A DNA stretch of 64,000 bases from Mycolicibacterium xanthum (GTDB taxonomy: Bacteria; Actinomycetota; Actinomycetes; Mycobacteriales; Mycobacteriaceae). A program made the translations under genes and the position numbers. Of the stretch, positions 35,022 through 46,604 are shown in pieces (the first letter of the stretch is position 1; every line of letters starts with the position of its first letter). Location of the stretch: positions 124,001-188,000 of the forward strand of contig NZ_JAIFZS010000001.1 in assembly GCF_019710635.1 (NCBI RefSeq). Reading direction: 5' to 3'. A model generated the notes under the pieces. It saw only the letters and a program-made list of their open reading frames with translations, was not told the origin of the DNA and ran no database searches.

Positions 35022-35222
35022 CTACACGACGGGCAGTACGTCGTGCTTGATTGCCACATCGCTGCGGTACGCGAAGCGTCGGCTCAGTCGCCGCACGTCG
35101 TGCTTGATCGCCGCATCGCTGCGGTACGCCAAGCGTCGGCTCAGTCGCCGCACGTCGTGCTTGATCGCCGCATCGCTGCGGTACGCCAAGCGTCGGCTCA
35201 GTCGTTTCAGTTTCAGGATCAT
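35022..35222 (-). CDS. Repeat peptide with three SD-x3-K motifs (66 aa)
   Basis: Starts at ATG 35222, eight bases after GGAGGGGGG; an in-frame GTG at 35231 abuts that site and is less likely. After MILKLK the peptide is three copies of a 19-residue unit, RLSRRLAYRSDAAIKHDV plus a joining Arg, ending LPVV. Each unit contains S-D-x-x-I-K-H-D-V, which resembles the opening segment of S74 autoprocessing domains (Ser and Lys five residues apart, followed by D-[VI]-x-PV). The peptide is strongly basic and has no signal peptide or cysteine. It lies upstream of the S74-like gene. It may be half of a split S74 protein or a precursor peptide for the nearby metalloprotease. Confidence 0.65.
   Translation of the reverse strand: MILKLKRLSRRLAYRSDAAIKHDVRRLSRRLAYRSDAAIKHDVRRLSRRFAYRSDVAIKHDVLPVV
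35038..35208. repeat. Three tandem 57-bp in-frame coding repeats
   Basis: Units at 35038-35094, 35095-35151 and 35152-35208. The second and third are identical over about 50 bases; the first differs at a few positions (for example TTGCCACATC for TCGCCGCATC). The near-identity at synonymous sites indicates recent duplication or repeat-mediated homogenisation. Confidence 0.85.
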
Positions 35223-35296
35223 CGATTTCACCCCCCTCCGTTGGGCAAAGGTGTGTTGCGATTTTCAGGCTAGGAAGCACCCGTGGGTCGCGGATA

Positions 35297-35310
35297 CAGG
35301 GAATTCCCTG
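35297..35310. promoter_or_regulatory. 14-base perfect palindrome upstream of the repeat-peptide gene
   Basis: CAGGGAATTCCCTG lies 75 bases before the peptide start, between it and the end of the LAL-regulator gene. A dimeric regulator site, possibly for the LuxR domain of that regulator, is a reasonable guess. Confidence 0.5.
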
Positions 35311-35359
35311 GACTTCTCGACGAGACCGTCTCACGCGCGTGGCCCGCGGATACGGTGCC

Positions 35360-38152
35360 TCAGCGGTTTTCCGGGCGCGGCGGATCCGACTGGTCGGCCG
35401 CGGACGAATTGAGGCGGGCGAAAAGTTGTGCGCGCGAACGAATCCCGAGCTTGCGGTAGACGGTGCTGAGGTTCATCTCCACGGTCTTCGGTGCGAGGAA
35501 CAGCTCGGCGGCGATTTCCCGGTTGGACAGGCCGGCCGCGGCCCGCTCGGCGACGCGATGCTCGGCGGCGGTCAACTCGGGGGTGGGGGAGGAGCCCGGT
35601 AGCAGCCGTTTCAGCTCGTCGCGAGCGCGCGCCGACCACAGCGGACTGCCCAGGTCATCGAAGGTGCGCAGGGCAGCGGTCAGGGTCGCACGGGCGGCCG
35701 CCCGGCGGCGCCGACGACGTTGAATCTGGCCGAGCAGCAGCTGGGTGCGGGCCAGCTCGAAGGGCATCGGCACCCGCAGATGCTGCCGGACAGCCTCTTC
35801 GGCGCCCTCCTCGGCGCTGTCGAGTTCACCGCGGGCGGCCAGGATGTGCGCGCGCCCGCGCGCGCCCACGGCCAGCATCCAGGGCCGGTCGAGCCGGGAG
35901 CCGCCCGTCTCCAGCGCCGCGACGAGCCGACCCGCCTCGTCGAGGCGGCCCGTCGCAGCCAGCGCTTCCACCGCGTCGGGCAGGTATGCGCCTCCCTCGA
36001 TCTCGAGACCGTGGTCCGGGTCGAAGGCGTCGATGAGAGGTTGCAGCGTCCTCAGCGCGGCGGCGTACTCGCCCGCCGACACGTCGAGGAACCCCAGCGT
36101 GGTCAGCGGCTCGATGGCCAGGCGGCTGCTCCCGATGACCCGGGCGGTGTCGACCGCGGCGGTGGCCACGGCGCGGGCTTCGGCATCGCGCCCCGCGTAG
36201 GCCGCCGCGGCGGCCTGGACGGTCCAGGTGGTGATGAGCAGGAGGCGTCCACCCATCTGCTCGGCACGCTGCACCGCCTCGTGAGCCGCTTCGGCCGCAT
36301 CCCGGTAGCGGCCCATCCACACGTCGATCGCGGCGACATGCACCGCCGCCCAGATGATCTCGACCTCGGTGCCGGCTTCGAACATCTGCTGGCGCACCGC
36401 ACGTATCTGACTGTGTGCCCGCTCGAGATCACCGGTGTAGGCCGAGATCATCGCCTGCACTGCGCTGGCCCGGAACCATGTCGTGGCGCCGCTGTCGGGA
36501 TCTTCCAGCTCCAGTGCGGTCTGCAGGGCTTGGTGGTCGGCACCGAGCCCGTAGACGAACGTCACCGCGACCCAGATCGACAGCGCCTGGCTGCGCAGGC
36601 CCGGCACGCCGACCCGATCGGCCAGCGTGACCGCCATCCGGGCGCGCTCGACAGCCTCGGCGATGCGGTTGACCATCACCATCGCCAGGGTCAGCCGCAA
36701 CATGCACAGCAATCGCAGGGCGACGTTGTCACCGGCTTCCTCGACGGCCTTCGCCATTGCCTCGACCCCGGCCGCCGGGTCGTCGTCGTAGCCGCGCACC
36801 GCCCCCAGCAGCATCAGCGCCAGGCAGCGCTCGGTGCCAGGGGCGAGATCCTCAATGGTCGACTGCAGATGGGTCCGGGCCGGCACCAGATTGCCTGCGC
36901 GGAACTGCAGTTCTGCGGCCCGAATCCGGCGTTGTGCGGTGTCGCCGCCCAGTCTGAGGGCCAACTCGACCAACTCGGCCGCCGCGGCGGGCGCGCCCCG
37001 GGCGAAGGTGGCCTCGGCGGCGGCGTCGAGCGCGGCCACGGTGGCCGCGTCGCCGGTCGTCGCCGCCAGGGCAAGATGCCGGGCCTTGAGTTCGGGCTGG
37101 TCGACGACGCCCGCCAAGCTGCGGTGCATCGCGCGCCGCCGCGTTCGGCTGGCTTGCGCGTACACACCGGTGGCGAACAGTGGGTGGCAGAACCGCACCT
37201 GATTGCCCTCGAGTTCGACGATGCCACGGTCCTCGATGGACTCCAGCAGCTCGGTCGCGCGGGCCACCCCGTGCCCGGTGGCTTGGCCGATCAGTTCGAC
37301 GGAGGGTTCCGCCGCGCACGCGGCGGCCAGCAGGACGGCGGCGACCTCGTCGTCGTTGCGCCCGACGCGCTCCCGCACGATCTCCGCCAGGCTGGTGGGC
37401 AGGTCGATGGCGCCGTGCGTGGGACCGTCCGCGATCGCGCGGGCGAGTTCGATCGCAAACAACGGGTTGCCGTTGGAGATCTCGAAGATCCGCGCGATCG
37501 CCGGACGCGGCAGCGTCCGCTCGAGCCGATCCGCCACCAGCCGGTGCACACCGTCCACGGTCAGCGGCTGCATGGTGATGCAGGCGACCGCATCCGGGTG
37601 CGCGAACGTCAGCCACCGCTGCACGCTCCCTACGTTGGGCTCGCCGGTGCGCACCGTCGCGATCGCGCCGACCGGCCCGCTCAGACGGCGTGCGGCGAAG
37701 CCGAGCACAGCCTGCGTGGACGTGTCCAGCCACTGCGTGTCATCGATGCAGATCAGCACCGCAGCATCCGCCGAAAGGGTTCGCAGCACGGACAGGAACG
37801 CCTCTGCGACCAGGCGCTCATCGGTCGCAGGCCCCTCCCCGTATCCCGACACGACCCGGTCCAGCGCCGCGCGCTGCACGGCCGGCAGGTGCCGCCACAA
37901 CGAGTCGTCGAGTGAGCACAGCAAATCGGCCATCGCCGCGTAGGCGTACGTCACCTCAGATGGGGCTCCGCGCGCCTTGAGCACCCGGAAGCCGCGCGCC
38001 GAGGCGCGGCTCGCGGCTTCCGAGATCAGGGTCGTCTTGCCGATCCCGGGCTCGCCCTCGATCACCAGCCCCGACGGTTCGACGGCGACCCGGTCCAGGA
38101 AGTGCGCCACCGCGCGGTCTTCGGCCGCGCGCGCCACGAGCCCCCCGGACAT
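35360..38152 (-). CDS. Large LuxR-family ATP-binding regulator (LAL type)
   Basis: A 930-residue regulator. The N-terminal AAA domain has Walker A GEPGIGKTT (about 33-41) and Walker B VLICIDDTQWLD. The middle ~500 residues are alanine/leucine-rich helical repeats of TPR kind (for example AVERARMAVTLADRVG, RDAAEAAHEAVQRAEQMGG). The C-terminal ~65 residues form a LuxR helix-turn-helix (LTAAEHRVAERAAAGLSNRE, KTVEMNLSTVYRKLG). ATG at 38152 has GAGG nine bases upstream and is preferred to earlier Met codons. LAL proteins are ATP-dependent activators of pathway genes; the peptide/S74 genes immediately downstream on the same strand are candidate targets. Confidence 0.9.
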   Translation of the reverse strand: MSGGLVARAAEDRAVAHFLDRVAVEPSGLVIEGEPGIGKTTLISEAASRASARGFRVLKARGAPSEVTYAYAAMADLLCSLDDSLWRHLPAVQRAALDRVVSGYGEGPATDERLVAEAFLSVLRTLSADAAVLICIDDTQWLDTSTQAVLGFAARRLSGPVGAIATVRTGEPNVGSVQRWLTFAHPDAVACITMQPLTVDGVHRLVADRLERTLPRPAIARIFEISNGNPLFAIELARAIADGPTHGAIDLPTSLAEIVRERVGRNDDEVAAVLLAAACAAEPSVELIGQATGHGVARATELLESIEDRGIVELEGNQVRFCHPLFATGVYAQASRTRRRAMHRSLAGVVDQPELKARHLALAATTGDAATVAALDAAAEATFARGAPAAAAELVELALRLGGDTAQRRIRAAELQFRAGNLVPARTHLQSTIEDLAPGTERCLALMLLGAVRGYDDDPAAGVEAMAKAVEEAGDNVALRLLCMLRLTLAMVMVNRIAEAVERARMAVTLADRVGVPGLRSQALSIWVAVTFVYGLGADHQALQTALELEDPDSGATTWFRASAVQAMISAYTGDLERAHSQIRAVRQQMFEAGTEVEIIWAAVHVAAIDVWMGRYRDAAEAAHEAVQRAEQMGGRLLLITTWTVQAAAAAYAGRDAEARAVATAAVDTARVIGSSRLAIEPLTTLGFLDVSAGEYAAALRTLQPLIDAFDPDHGLEIEGGAYLPDAVEALAATGRLDEAGRLVAALETGGSRLDRPWMLAVGARGRAHILAARGELDSAEEGAEEAVRQHLRVPMPFELARTQLLLGQIQRRRRRRAAARATLTAALRTFDDLGSPLWSARARDELKRLLPGSSPTPELTAAEHRVAERAAAGLSNREIAAELFLAPKTVEMNLSTVYRKLGIRSRAQLFARLNSSAADQSDPPRPENR

Positions 38153-38266
38153 AACCAGCATCCTCGCAGGCAATGACGCGATGCCGGGTTGAATCGCCCT
38201 GGAAATCCCGGGGCACATCACCGCCGGAATGCCCGTTTCCCCTGGTGAGGCCGGTTTCGAGTCCTG

Positions 38267-39544
38267 TCAGGGGTAGTTCCAGAAGTGGTGGGGCACTCCG
38301 CTTGACCGGATCGCTGCTCCGAGGCCGTAGGACTGGGCGCCCGACCAGTGATGTTCCAGCAGGTCGATGATGTCGGTGCCGTGTTGTCCGCCGAGCGCGA
38401 TCACCATGGCCGGCACGTCCTGCGCGGCGATGGTGTAGCCGTACTCGTATTCGCCGTCCGGACTGACCGGTTCCGTCACTGGGCCGAGGTCTTGTCCATC
38501 GATTCGTAGCGAACCGTCGGGTTGCAGGGTGGCGTCGAGATTGAGCCAGCTGCCGTCCTCGCGGCGCTCGTCCAGCAAGCTCACGCACCGCCTCGGCCGG
38601 CGATCCTGGCTCGCGGGAGACACACCCAGGTATGTCTCTGCCGCGGTGAGCGCGTCGTCGACACGGTTGAAGCCGAGCACTCCGGTCACGAAGGATTCGT
38701 CGCGGTCGACGTGAAGTACCCACCCCGTGGGAACCGGGCGGTCATCACCGTCCACCTCGTTGCCGGGGTTGCCCGCGTGGTAGGCCAGAAACGGCTGGCC
38801 GTCGGTGTCGGAGAAGCCCAGTTCCCGATCCGAATTCCGATCGACATGGATCGTCGAGTTGATCGACGGCGAGGATCGATACGAATCGTCGTCGTCGAGT
38901 ACCAGAGGGCTCCACCGGACGGCGGTGCGCCAGCTTGGGTCGTCATTCACCCAGGCCCACATGACGTCGGCGACCAACCCGCAGTCCGCAGTGAAGAACT
39001 GGAAGTGGGCATCGGGTCCGCCGTCGCGGTACTCGAATTGATAAGTCCCGTTGGGGTCGCGATAGGCCTGAATATGGTCGTGCTCCCCGCGCGCGAGGAT
39101 GAGAAACGGATTTTCCGGTGCCGGCCAGGTCGGCCGCAGGACCAGGTCGCGAAGCAGCGTCGGGGTCACATAGGGCAGCAGTGCCAAGCCGCAGAGCTCC
39201 ACCTCGACATCGACACGGCCACGCGGATCGTAGAGCCGAAAGAGTTCGATGTCGTAGACGGCGAGTCCGCGGGCCGCGGCGGACTGCAGAAGATAACGGA
39301 GCAGACCGTCTTCGGGGCGATCGGTGGCAATGACGGCCCCACGTGCATCGGCCGGGCGCACGGCCAGATAGCGACCCAATATGTCGTCCAGCTCGTCGAA
39401 CAGCTCCCGAACGGCCTTGTGAGGCTGCCCCTCGATTCCGGTGGCCATTGCGCACACCAGATCGTTGGCCTGCTCGACGGAGTCGGCCGCACCGGCCGGA
39501 AAGATCGCGAACCGATGGTTCATCGCTTCATGGGCGTATTGCAC
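38267..39544 (-). CDS. Hypothetical two-domain protein with immunity-like C-terminal domain
   Basis: About 425 residues, rich in Asp/Glu and soluble. I do not recognise a named family with certainty. Residues ~1-220 include AIFPAGAADSVEQANDLVCAM and YQFEYRDGGPDAHFQFFTAD. The C-terminal ~110 residues (LQPDGSLRIDGQDLGPVTEP, YEYGYTIAAQDVPAMVIALGG, ending GVPHHFWNYP) resemble a domain common in actinobacterial hypothetical proteins near polymorphic toxins, so an immunity role is possible, but no toxin gene is adjacent. The GTG at 39544 has GAGGAAGG upstream; ATG 39589 and ATG 39523 are alternatives. Confidence 0.6.
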   Translation of the reverse strand: MQYAHEAMNHRFAIFPAGAADSVEQANDLVCAMATGIEGQPHKAVRELFDELDDILGRYLAVRPADARGAVIATDRPEDGLLRYLLQSAAARGLAVYDIELFRLYDPRGRVDVEVELCGLALLPYVTPTLLRDLVLRPTWPAPENPFLILARGEHDHIQAYRDPNGTYQFEYRDGGPDAHFQFFTADCGLVADVMWAWVNDDPSWRTAVRWSPLVLDDDDSYRSSPSINSTIHVDRNSDRELGFSDTDGQPFLAYHAGNPGNEVDGDDRPVPTGWVLHVDRDESFVTGVLGFNRVDDALTAAETYLGVSPASQDRRPRRCVSLLDERREDGSWLNLDATLQPDGSLRIDGQDLGPVTEPVSPDGEYEYGYTIAAQDVPAMVIALGGQHGTDIIDLLEHHWSGAQSYGLGAAIRSSGVPHHFWNYP

Positions 39545-39839
39545 GACCGAATCGCCTTCCTCGCGGCCTTTCACCAACTGCCGAGCCATCGCCTGGGCCC
39601 GCCGTGGAGCCAGTCAATGGACTTTTCAACGACATTCGGCTCAGGTCTCTCTTCCCTTGACGCCGCAGGGCGAATCGCTACAACCGGCGACCCGCCATAT
39701 CTGAAATCTAATGCGGGCCACCGACAAGCTCTCCTGACTCGATGACCTTCGAACCCGCCCGCACCTGTCCGGAGTGTGTGACCCTCGTAGTAGCCACCAT
39801 TCGCTTTGCCGACGGTTTCGGGAACCAGAGGAGGGTTCG

Positions 39840-40796
39840 ATGACAGAGTTGGTCAACGTCGACAACTTCGTTCGGGCCGAGACTGCTCGGATGTTCGACG
39901 GGACGCTGGCGCATGCGGGCGGGGTGAACCGATTCGTTCATCTGCGCGCGCCGACGCCGGTCGACCGCCAGTCGGTGATCCGGATGAACCGCGACACCCT
40001 CTACAGCGCGCTGATCGCCGACATCAGCCAAGGCGCGACGCTGACGATCCCCGACGCCGGCGACCGCTACCTGTCGGCGATGGTGGTCAACGAGGACCAC
40101 TTCGTCATGCGGGTGTTGCACGAACCCGGCGTCCACCAGCTGACCCTCGACGAGTACGGCACACCTTTTGTCGGCGTTTCGGTCCGCACCTTCGTCGACC
40201 CCAACGACCCCGCAGACGTGGCGGCCGTCAACGGCATTCAGGACCGGCTGGCACTCGATGCCCCCGCCTCGGGGCCCTATACCCACCCCGACTACGACAC
40301 CGCGAGCCTCGACGCCGTCCGGGAGCCGCTGTTGCAGCTCTCTGAGTCGCTGCCCGATAGTGCCCGCACGTTCGGTGCGCCCGACGAGGTCGACCCGGTC
40401 CGGCACCTGATCGGCACGGCCTACGGCTGGGGCGGCCTGCCCGAGCGCGAGGCGTTCTATCTGGTGGAGGCGGCACCACATCCGGTCGGGCACTACCGCA
40501 TCACCTTCCACGACGTGCCCGTCGACGGTTTCTGGTCGCTGACCGTCTACAACCGGGACGGCTTCCTCGAGCCCAACCAGTACGCGGCGTGGAGCATCAA
40601 CAACGTGACCGCCGTCGCCGACGAGGACGGCTCGGTCACCGTGGATCTGGCCCCGGAACCCGACGGGTTCCGCAACCACCTCTACGTCATGGATGGTTGG
40701 AACTATGCCATTCGGCTGTACCGGCCACGGCCCGAGATCCTCGATGGCCGGTGGATCGCCCCCGCGCCGGAGGCGGTCGGCGCGGGGAGCCGTTGA
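39840..40796 (+). CDS. DUF1254/DUF1214 domain protein
   Basis: A 318-residue protein starting at ATG nine bases after GAGGAGG. The N-terminal DUF1254-like part has RMNRDTLYSALIADISQGA and GDRYLSAMVVNEDHF; the C-terminal DUF1214-like part has PVDGFWSLTVYNRDGFLEPN and the closing WNYAIRLYRPRPEILDGRW. No signal peptide or membrane anchor is present. The two domains commonly co-occur; their biochemical role is not known. It is flanked by unrelated genes and converges with adhC. Confidence 0.85.
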   Translation: MTELVNVDNFVRAETARMFDGTLAHAGGVNRFVHLRAPTPVDRQSVIRMNRDTLYSALIADISQGATLTIPDAGDRYLSAMVVNEDHFVMRVLHEPGVHQLTLDEYGTPFVGVSVRTFVDPNDPADVAAVNGIQDRLALDAPASGPYTHPDYDTASLDAVREPLLQLSESLPDSARTFGAPDEVDPVRHLIGTAYGWGGLPEREAFYLVEAAPHPVGHYRITFHDVPVDGFWSLTVYNRDGFLEPNQYAAWSINNVTAVADEDGSVTVDLAPEPDGFRNHLYVMDGWNYAIRLYRPRPEILDGRWIAPAPEAVGAGSR

Positions 40797-40995
40797 GCCA
40801 GAACGAATTCGGGCACCTCAACCCGAACACCACCGCTGATCACGGACGATGAACGCCGGGCGACACCGGGGCGAACAGTGCACCCCTGGCGTAGCGCCCG
40901 GATCGGCCCGAGCTCACACCTGGGGCGTGTCCGCGACCTCGTTGTTCCACTCCGGTGTCGAGACCGGCGAGCCGCCGGAACCGACGGCCCCGTCG

Positions 40996-42042
40996 TCAGC
41001 GCAGTGACGCGGTGTCGATGACGAACCGGTAGCGCACGTCGCTGGCCAGCACCCGGGCATAGGCCTCGTTGATGTAGTCCGGTTCGATCACCTCGATCTC
41101 GGGGGCCACTCCGTGCTCGGCGCAGAATTCGAGCATCTCCTGGGTCTCGGCGATGCCGCCGATCAGCGACCCGGCGATCCGGCGCCGGCCGAAGATCAGT
41201 GCGCCTGCGGGAACACTCATCGGATGTTCGGGCATGCCCAGTTCGACCAGCGTCCCGTCCAGCGTGAGCAGCTTGAGGTACTGCTCGAGGTCGAGATTGG
41301 CCGACACGGTGTTCAGGATCAGGTCGAACTTCCCGGCCAGGTCCTTGAACGTGGTGCGGTCGCTGGTGGCGCGGTAGTCGGTGGCGCCGAGCCGCAGACC
41401 GTCCTCCATCTTCTTCAACGACTGGCTCAGCACGGTGACCTCGGCGCCCATCGCGGCCGCCAGCTTGACGCCCAGGTGTCCGAGGCCGCCCAGCCCGATG
41501 ACCGCGACCTTCGTTCCGGGCCCGGCGTGCCAGTGCCGCAGTGGTGAGTACGTGGTGATGCCGGCGCACAGCAGCGGTGCGGCCGCATCCAGCCCGATGC
41601 CGTCCGGGATGCGCAGCACGTAGTTCTCGTCGACGACGATCGCACCGCTGTAGCCGCCCTGGGTCGGCTGCCCGTCGCGCCCGACCCCGTTGTAGGTGCC
41701 GATCATGCCGGGGTTGTCGCAGTACTGTTCCTCGCCGGCCAGGCAGTTCTCGCATTCGCGGCAGGAGTCGACGAAGCAGCCCACCCCGGCGCGGTCGCCG
41801 ACCTGGAACAGCGTCACCTCGGATCCGACCCCGGTCACCACACCGGCGATCTCGTGGCCGGGCACCATCGGGTATTCCACCTGGCCCCACTCACCGCGCA
41901 CGGTGTGGATGTCGGAGTGGCAGATGCCGGCGAAGTGGATGTCGAGGGCCACGTCGTGGGGCCCGAGCTCGCGGCGGGTGATGGTGGCGGGCGTCAGCGG
42001 ATCGGTGGCCGAGGTGGCCGCATAGGCGGAAACGGTGCTCAT
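40996..42042 (-). CDS. adhC: NADP-dependent zinc alcohol dehydrogenase AdhC
   Basis: A 348-residue medium-chain dehydrogenase. Catalytic zinc ligands lie in [13 protein letters not shown] and [10 protein letters not shown]; the four structural cysteines are in [20 protein letters not shown] (Cys spacing retained); the nucleotide motif is [15 protein letters not shown]. It belongs to the cinnamyl-alcohol/aldehyde reductase type, matching Rv3045 adhC in sequence and in position next to fecB, and reduces aldehydes with NADPH. A decayed partial copy lies at 32925-33170. The upstream spacer carries three 18-base repeats. Confidence 0.93.
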   Translation of the reverse strand: MSTVSAYAATSATDPLTPATITRRELGPHDVALDIHFAGICHSDIHTVRGEWGQVEYPMVPGHEIAGVVTGVGSEVTLFQVGDRAGVGCFVDSCRECENCLAGEEQYCDNPGMIGTYNGVGRDGQPTQGGYSGAIVVDENYVLRIPDGIGLDAAAPLLCAGITTYSPLRHWHAGPGTKVAVIGLGGLGHLGVKLAAAMGAEVTVLSQSLKKMEDGLRLGATDYRATSDRTTFKDLAGKFDLILNTVSANLDLEQYLKLLTLDGTLVELGMPEHPMSVPAGALIFGRRRIAGSLIGGIAETQEMLEFCAEHGVAPEIEVIEPDYINEAYARVLASDVRYRFVIDTASLR

Positions 42043-42170
42043 TGAGTCCTCTAGGTCTGCACGGGTGCGCGCACCGGGGTACCCGGTGGCGCTGAGGGAT
42101 TTCTGCCGCGACGTTGCGGCCCGCGAACATCCAACCGTCACGGACGGGTCGATTAGTCCCGGCCGGGCGT

Positions 42171-42224
42171 GTGAGATGGCACCCACATGTGAGACGGCAC
42201 CCACATGTGAGACGGCACCCACAT
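42171..42224. repeat. Three tandem 18-bp repeats between fecB and adhC
   Basis: Units GTGAGACGGCACCCACAT at 42189-42206 and 42207-42224 are identical; the first (42171-42188) differs by one base (GAGATGG). They end 10 bases before the fecB stop and about 130 bases upstream of adhC. Confidence 0.85.
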
Positions 42225-42234
42225 CGGTGCGGGC

Positions 42235-43377
42235 TCAGTTGATCGGAGCGTTGACCCATCGTAGGTCGGCAACGATGCCGCGCGCGGCGACGATGCTCTC
42301 GCCGGTCTGCCAGACCTCGTTGTTCACCGCGAACACCCGGTCGTCGCGGTTGGCCGACAGCCGCTTCCACGGGTCGCTGCGCAGCACCTCGGTGGCGTGC
42401 TCCCTGGCCTCGGCGCTGGCGAAGGAGAGGTAGACGATGTCGCCGTCGGCGATGGACAGGTCCGGCGACTCGGCCAGGTCCGCGCCGGAGATGCCCACCT
42501 CGACGTAGGGCTTGTCGCTGAACCGCTGCGCCGCGGGCCGGTCCACCCCGACGGTGGCGAGGACACTGCCGGCGAAGTTGTCGATGCCGAACACCCGCAT
42601 GGTGGTGTCGGTGAACTGGACCACCGACGCCTGGAAGTGGGTGGCGTCGTTGTCGGCGCCGGTACGGCGGGCGGCCTCGTCGAACTCGTCGATCAGCGCG
42701 TTGGCCGTGTTCAGTCGTCCCGTTGCCGCGCCGACGGTGCGCAGGTTGTCCTGCCACGCCACCCCCGGCGGCCCGCCGAACACCGTCGGGGCGATCTCCG
42801 ACAACGCGGGATAGTCCTCGGCGGTCAGGGCCGCCGAGCCGAGGATCAGGTCGGGGTGCGCGTCGCGGATCGCATCGAGGTCGGGATCGCTGCGACTGCC
42901 CGCCGCGGGCAGATCGTGGATCACCGTGCCGAGGTAGGAGGGCTGGTCGTCGTGCCCGTCCGGCAGCGCCGCGGCGACGATCCGCGATTGCAGGCCCAGC
43001 GCGCACAACGCGTCCAGCTGGTCCCCGGACAGCACGACGATGCGCTGGGGGTCGGCGGCCACCAGCGTCGTCTCCGGGATCGGCGGGGTGACGGCATGCG
43101 CGGTGGCGTTGCCGACCTCGCGCTCCGGAGGACCCTCGTCGACCGGGGCCGGGTCGGGGGCGCAGGACTCGTCGGGCCTGCGGTCGTTGCCGAGCACGCC
43201 GGCGCCGGCGATGCGGGTGGCGCTGGTGATGACGGTGTTGTCGGTGGGGCCTGGCGCCGGGGCGTCGCCGGAGGACCCGCACCCGGTGACGACGGTGATG
43301 CCGACGGCGGTGGCGAGTGCGGCCAGTCCCGAGGAGCGCGACACCCAGCGGCGCGCCTGCGCACCCGTGATCGACAC
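42235..43377 (-). CDS. fecB: FecB-type iron-siderophore/haem-binding lipoprotein
   Basis: A 380-residue substrate-binding protein. The signal peptide ends in a lipobox, VVTGC (Cys33), so it is anchored to the outer face of the membrane. After a Pro-rich linker the periplasmic-binding domain begins near ATTLVAADPQRIVVLSGDQLDALCALGL and continues with LGSAALTAEDYPALSEIAPTV. It matches Rv3044 fecB in position between adhC and ctaD. FecB has been linked to iron-siderophore and haem acquisition and to cell-envelope integrity in M. tuberculosis. No permease or ATPase genes are adjacent. It is divergent from ctaD. Confidence 0.93.
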   Translation of the reverse strand: MSITGAQARRWVSRSSGLAALATAVGITVVTGCGSSGDAPAPGPTDNTVITSATRIAGAGVLGNDRRPDESCAPDPAPVDEGPPEREVGNATAHAVTPPIPETTLVAADPQRIVVLSGDQLDALCALGLQSRIVAAALPDGHDDQPSYLGTVIHDLPAAGSRSDPDLDAIRDAHPDLILGSAALTAEDYPALSEIAPTVFGGPPGVAWQDNLRTVGAATGRLNTANALIDEFDEAARRTGADNDATHFQASVVQFTDTTMRVFGIDNFAGSVLATVGVDRPAAQRFSDKPYVEVGISGADLAESPDLSIADGDIVYLSFASAEAREHATEVLRSDPWKRLSANRDDRVFAVNNEVWQTGESIVAARGIVADLRWVNAPIN

Positions 43378-43504
43378 GCCGCCGACCGTAACACCCGGGC
43401 GTTCCGCGCCTGGTCAGGCGCGTGCGGGCGGAAGGCGCCGAAATGGACGGCCGCGAAATACGACCGTTTGTAGGACCACCCCGACCCGGGGCGGGTTCGA
43501 GGGT

Positions 43505-43510
43505 TAGGAT
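43505..43510 (+). promoter_or_regulatory. Putative -10 element of ctaD
   Basis: TAGGAT in GGGTTAGGATTCACC, about 74 bases upstream of the ctaD start. No good -35 hexamer is visible at the expected distance. Confidence 0.35.
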
Positions 43511-43559
43511 TCACCTCAGACACCTCGTCGTCGGCGTGCCCCGTGCACCGTCCTGCTAG

Positions 43560-46597
<3,038 letters not shown>

Positions 46598-46604
46598 GCC
46601 GCGC

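Noticed and set aside
35038..35208. CRISPR-like array
   Set aside because: The 57-bp units are directly adjacent with no spacers and encode in-frame peptide repeats after a good ribosome-binding site.
34731..35273. A plus-strand repeat protein of about 180 codons
   Set aside because: It is antisense to the repeat peptide and S74-like genes; the minus strand has the ribosome-binding sites and the recognisable motif.
35720..37915. A 731-codon plus-strand frame
   Set aside because: Exactly antisense to the LAL regulator gene; its Arg/Gly/His-rich translation has no recognisable motif.
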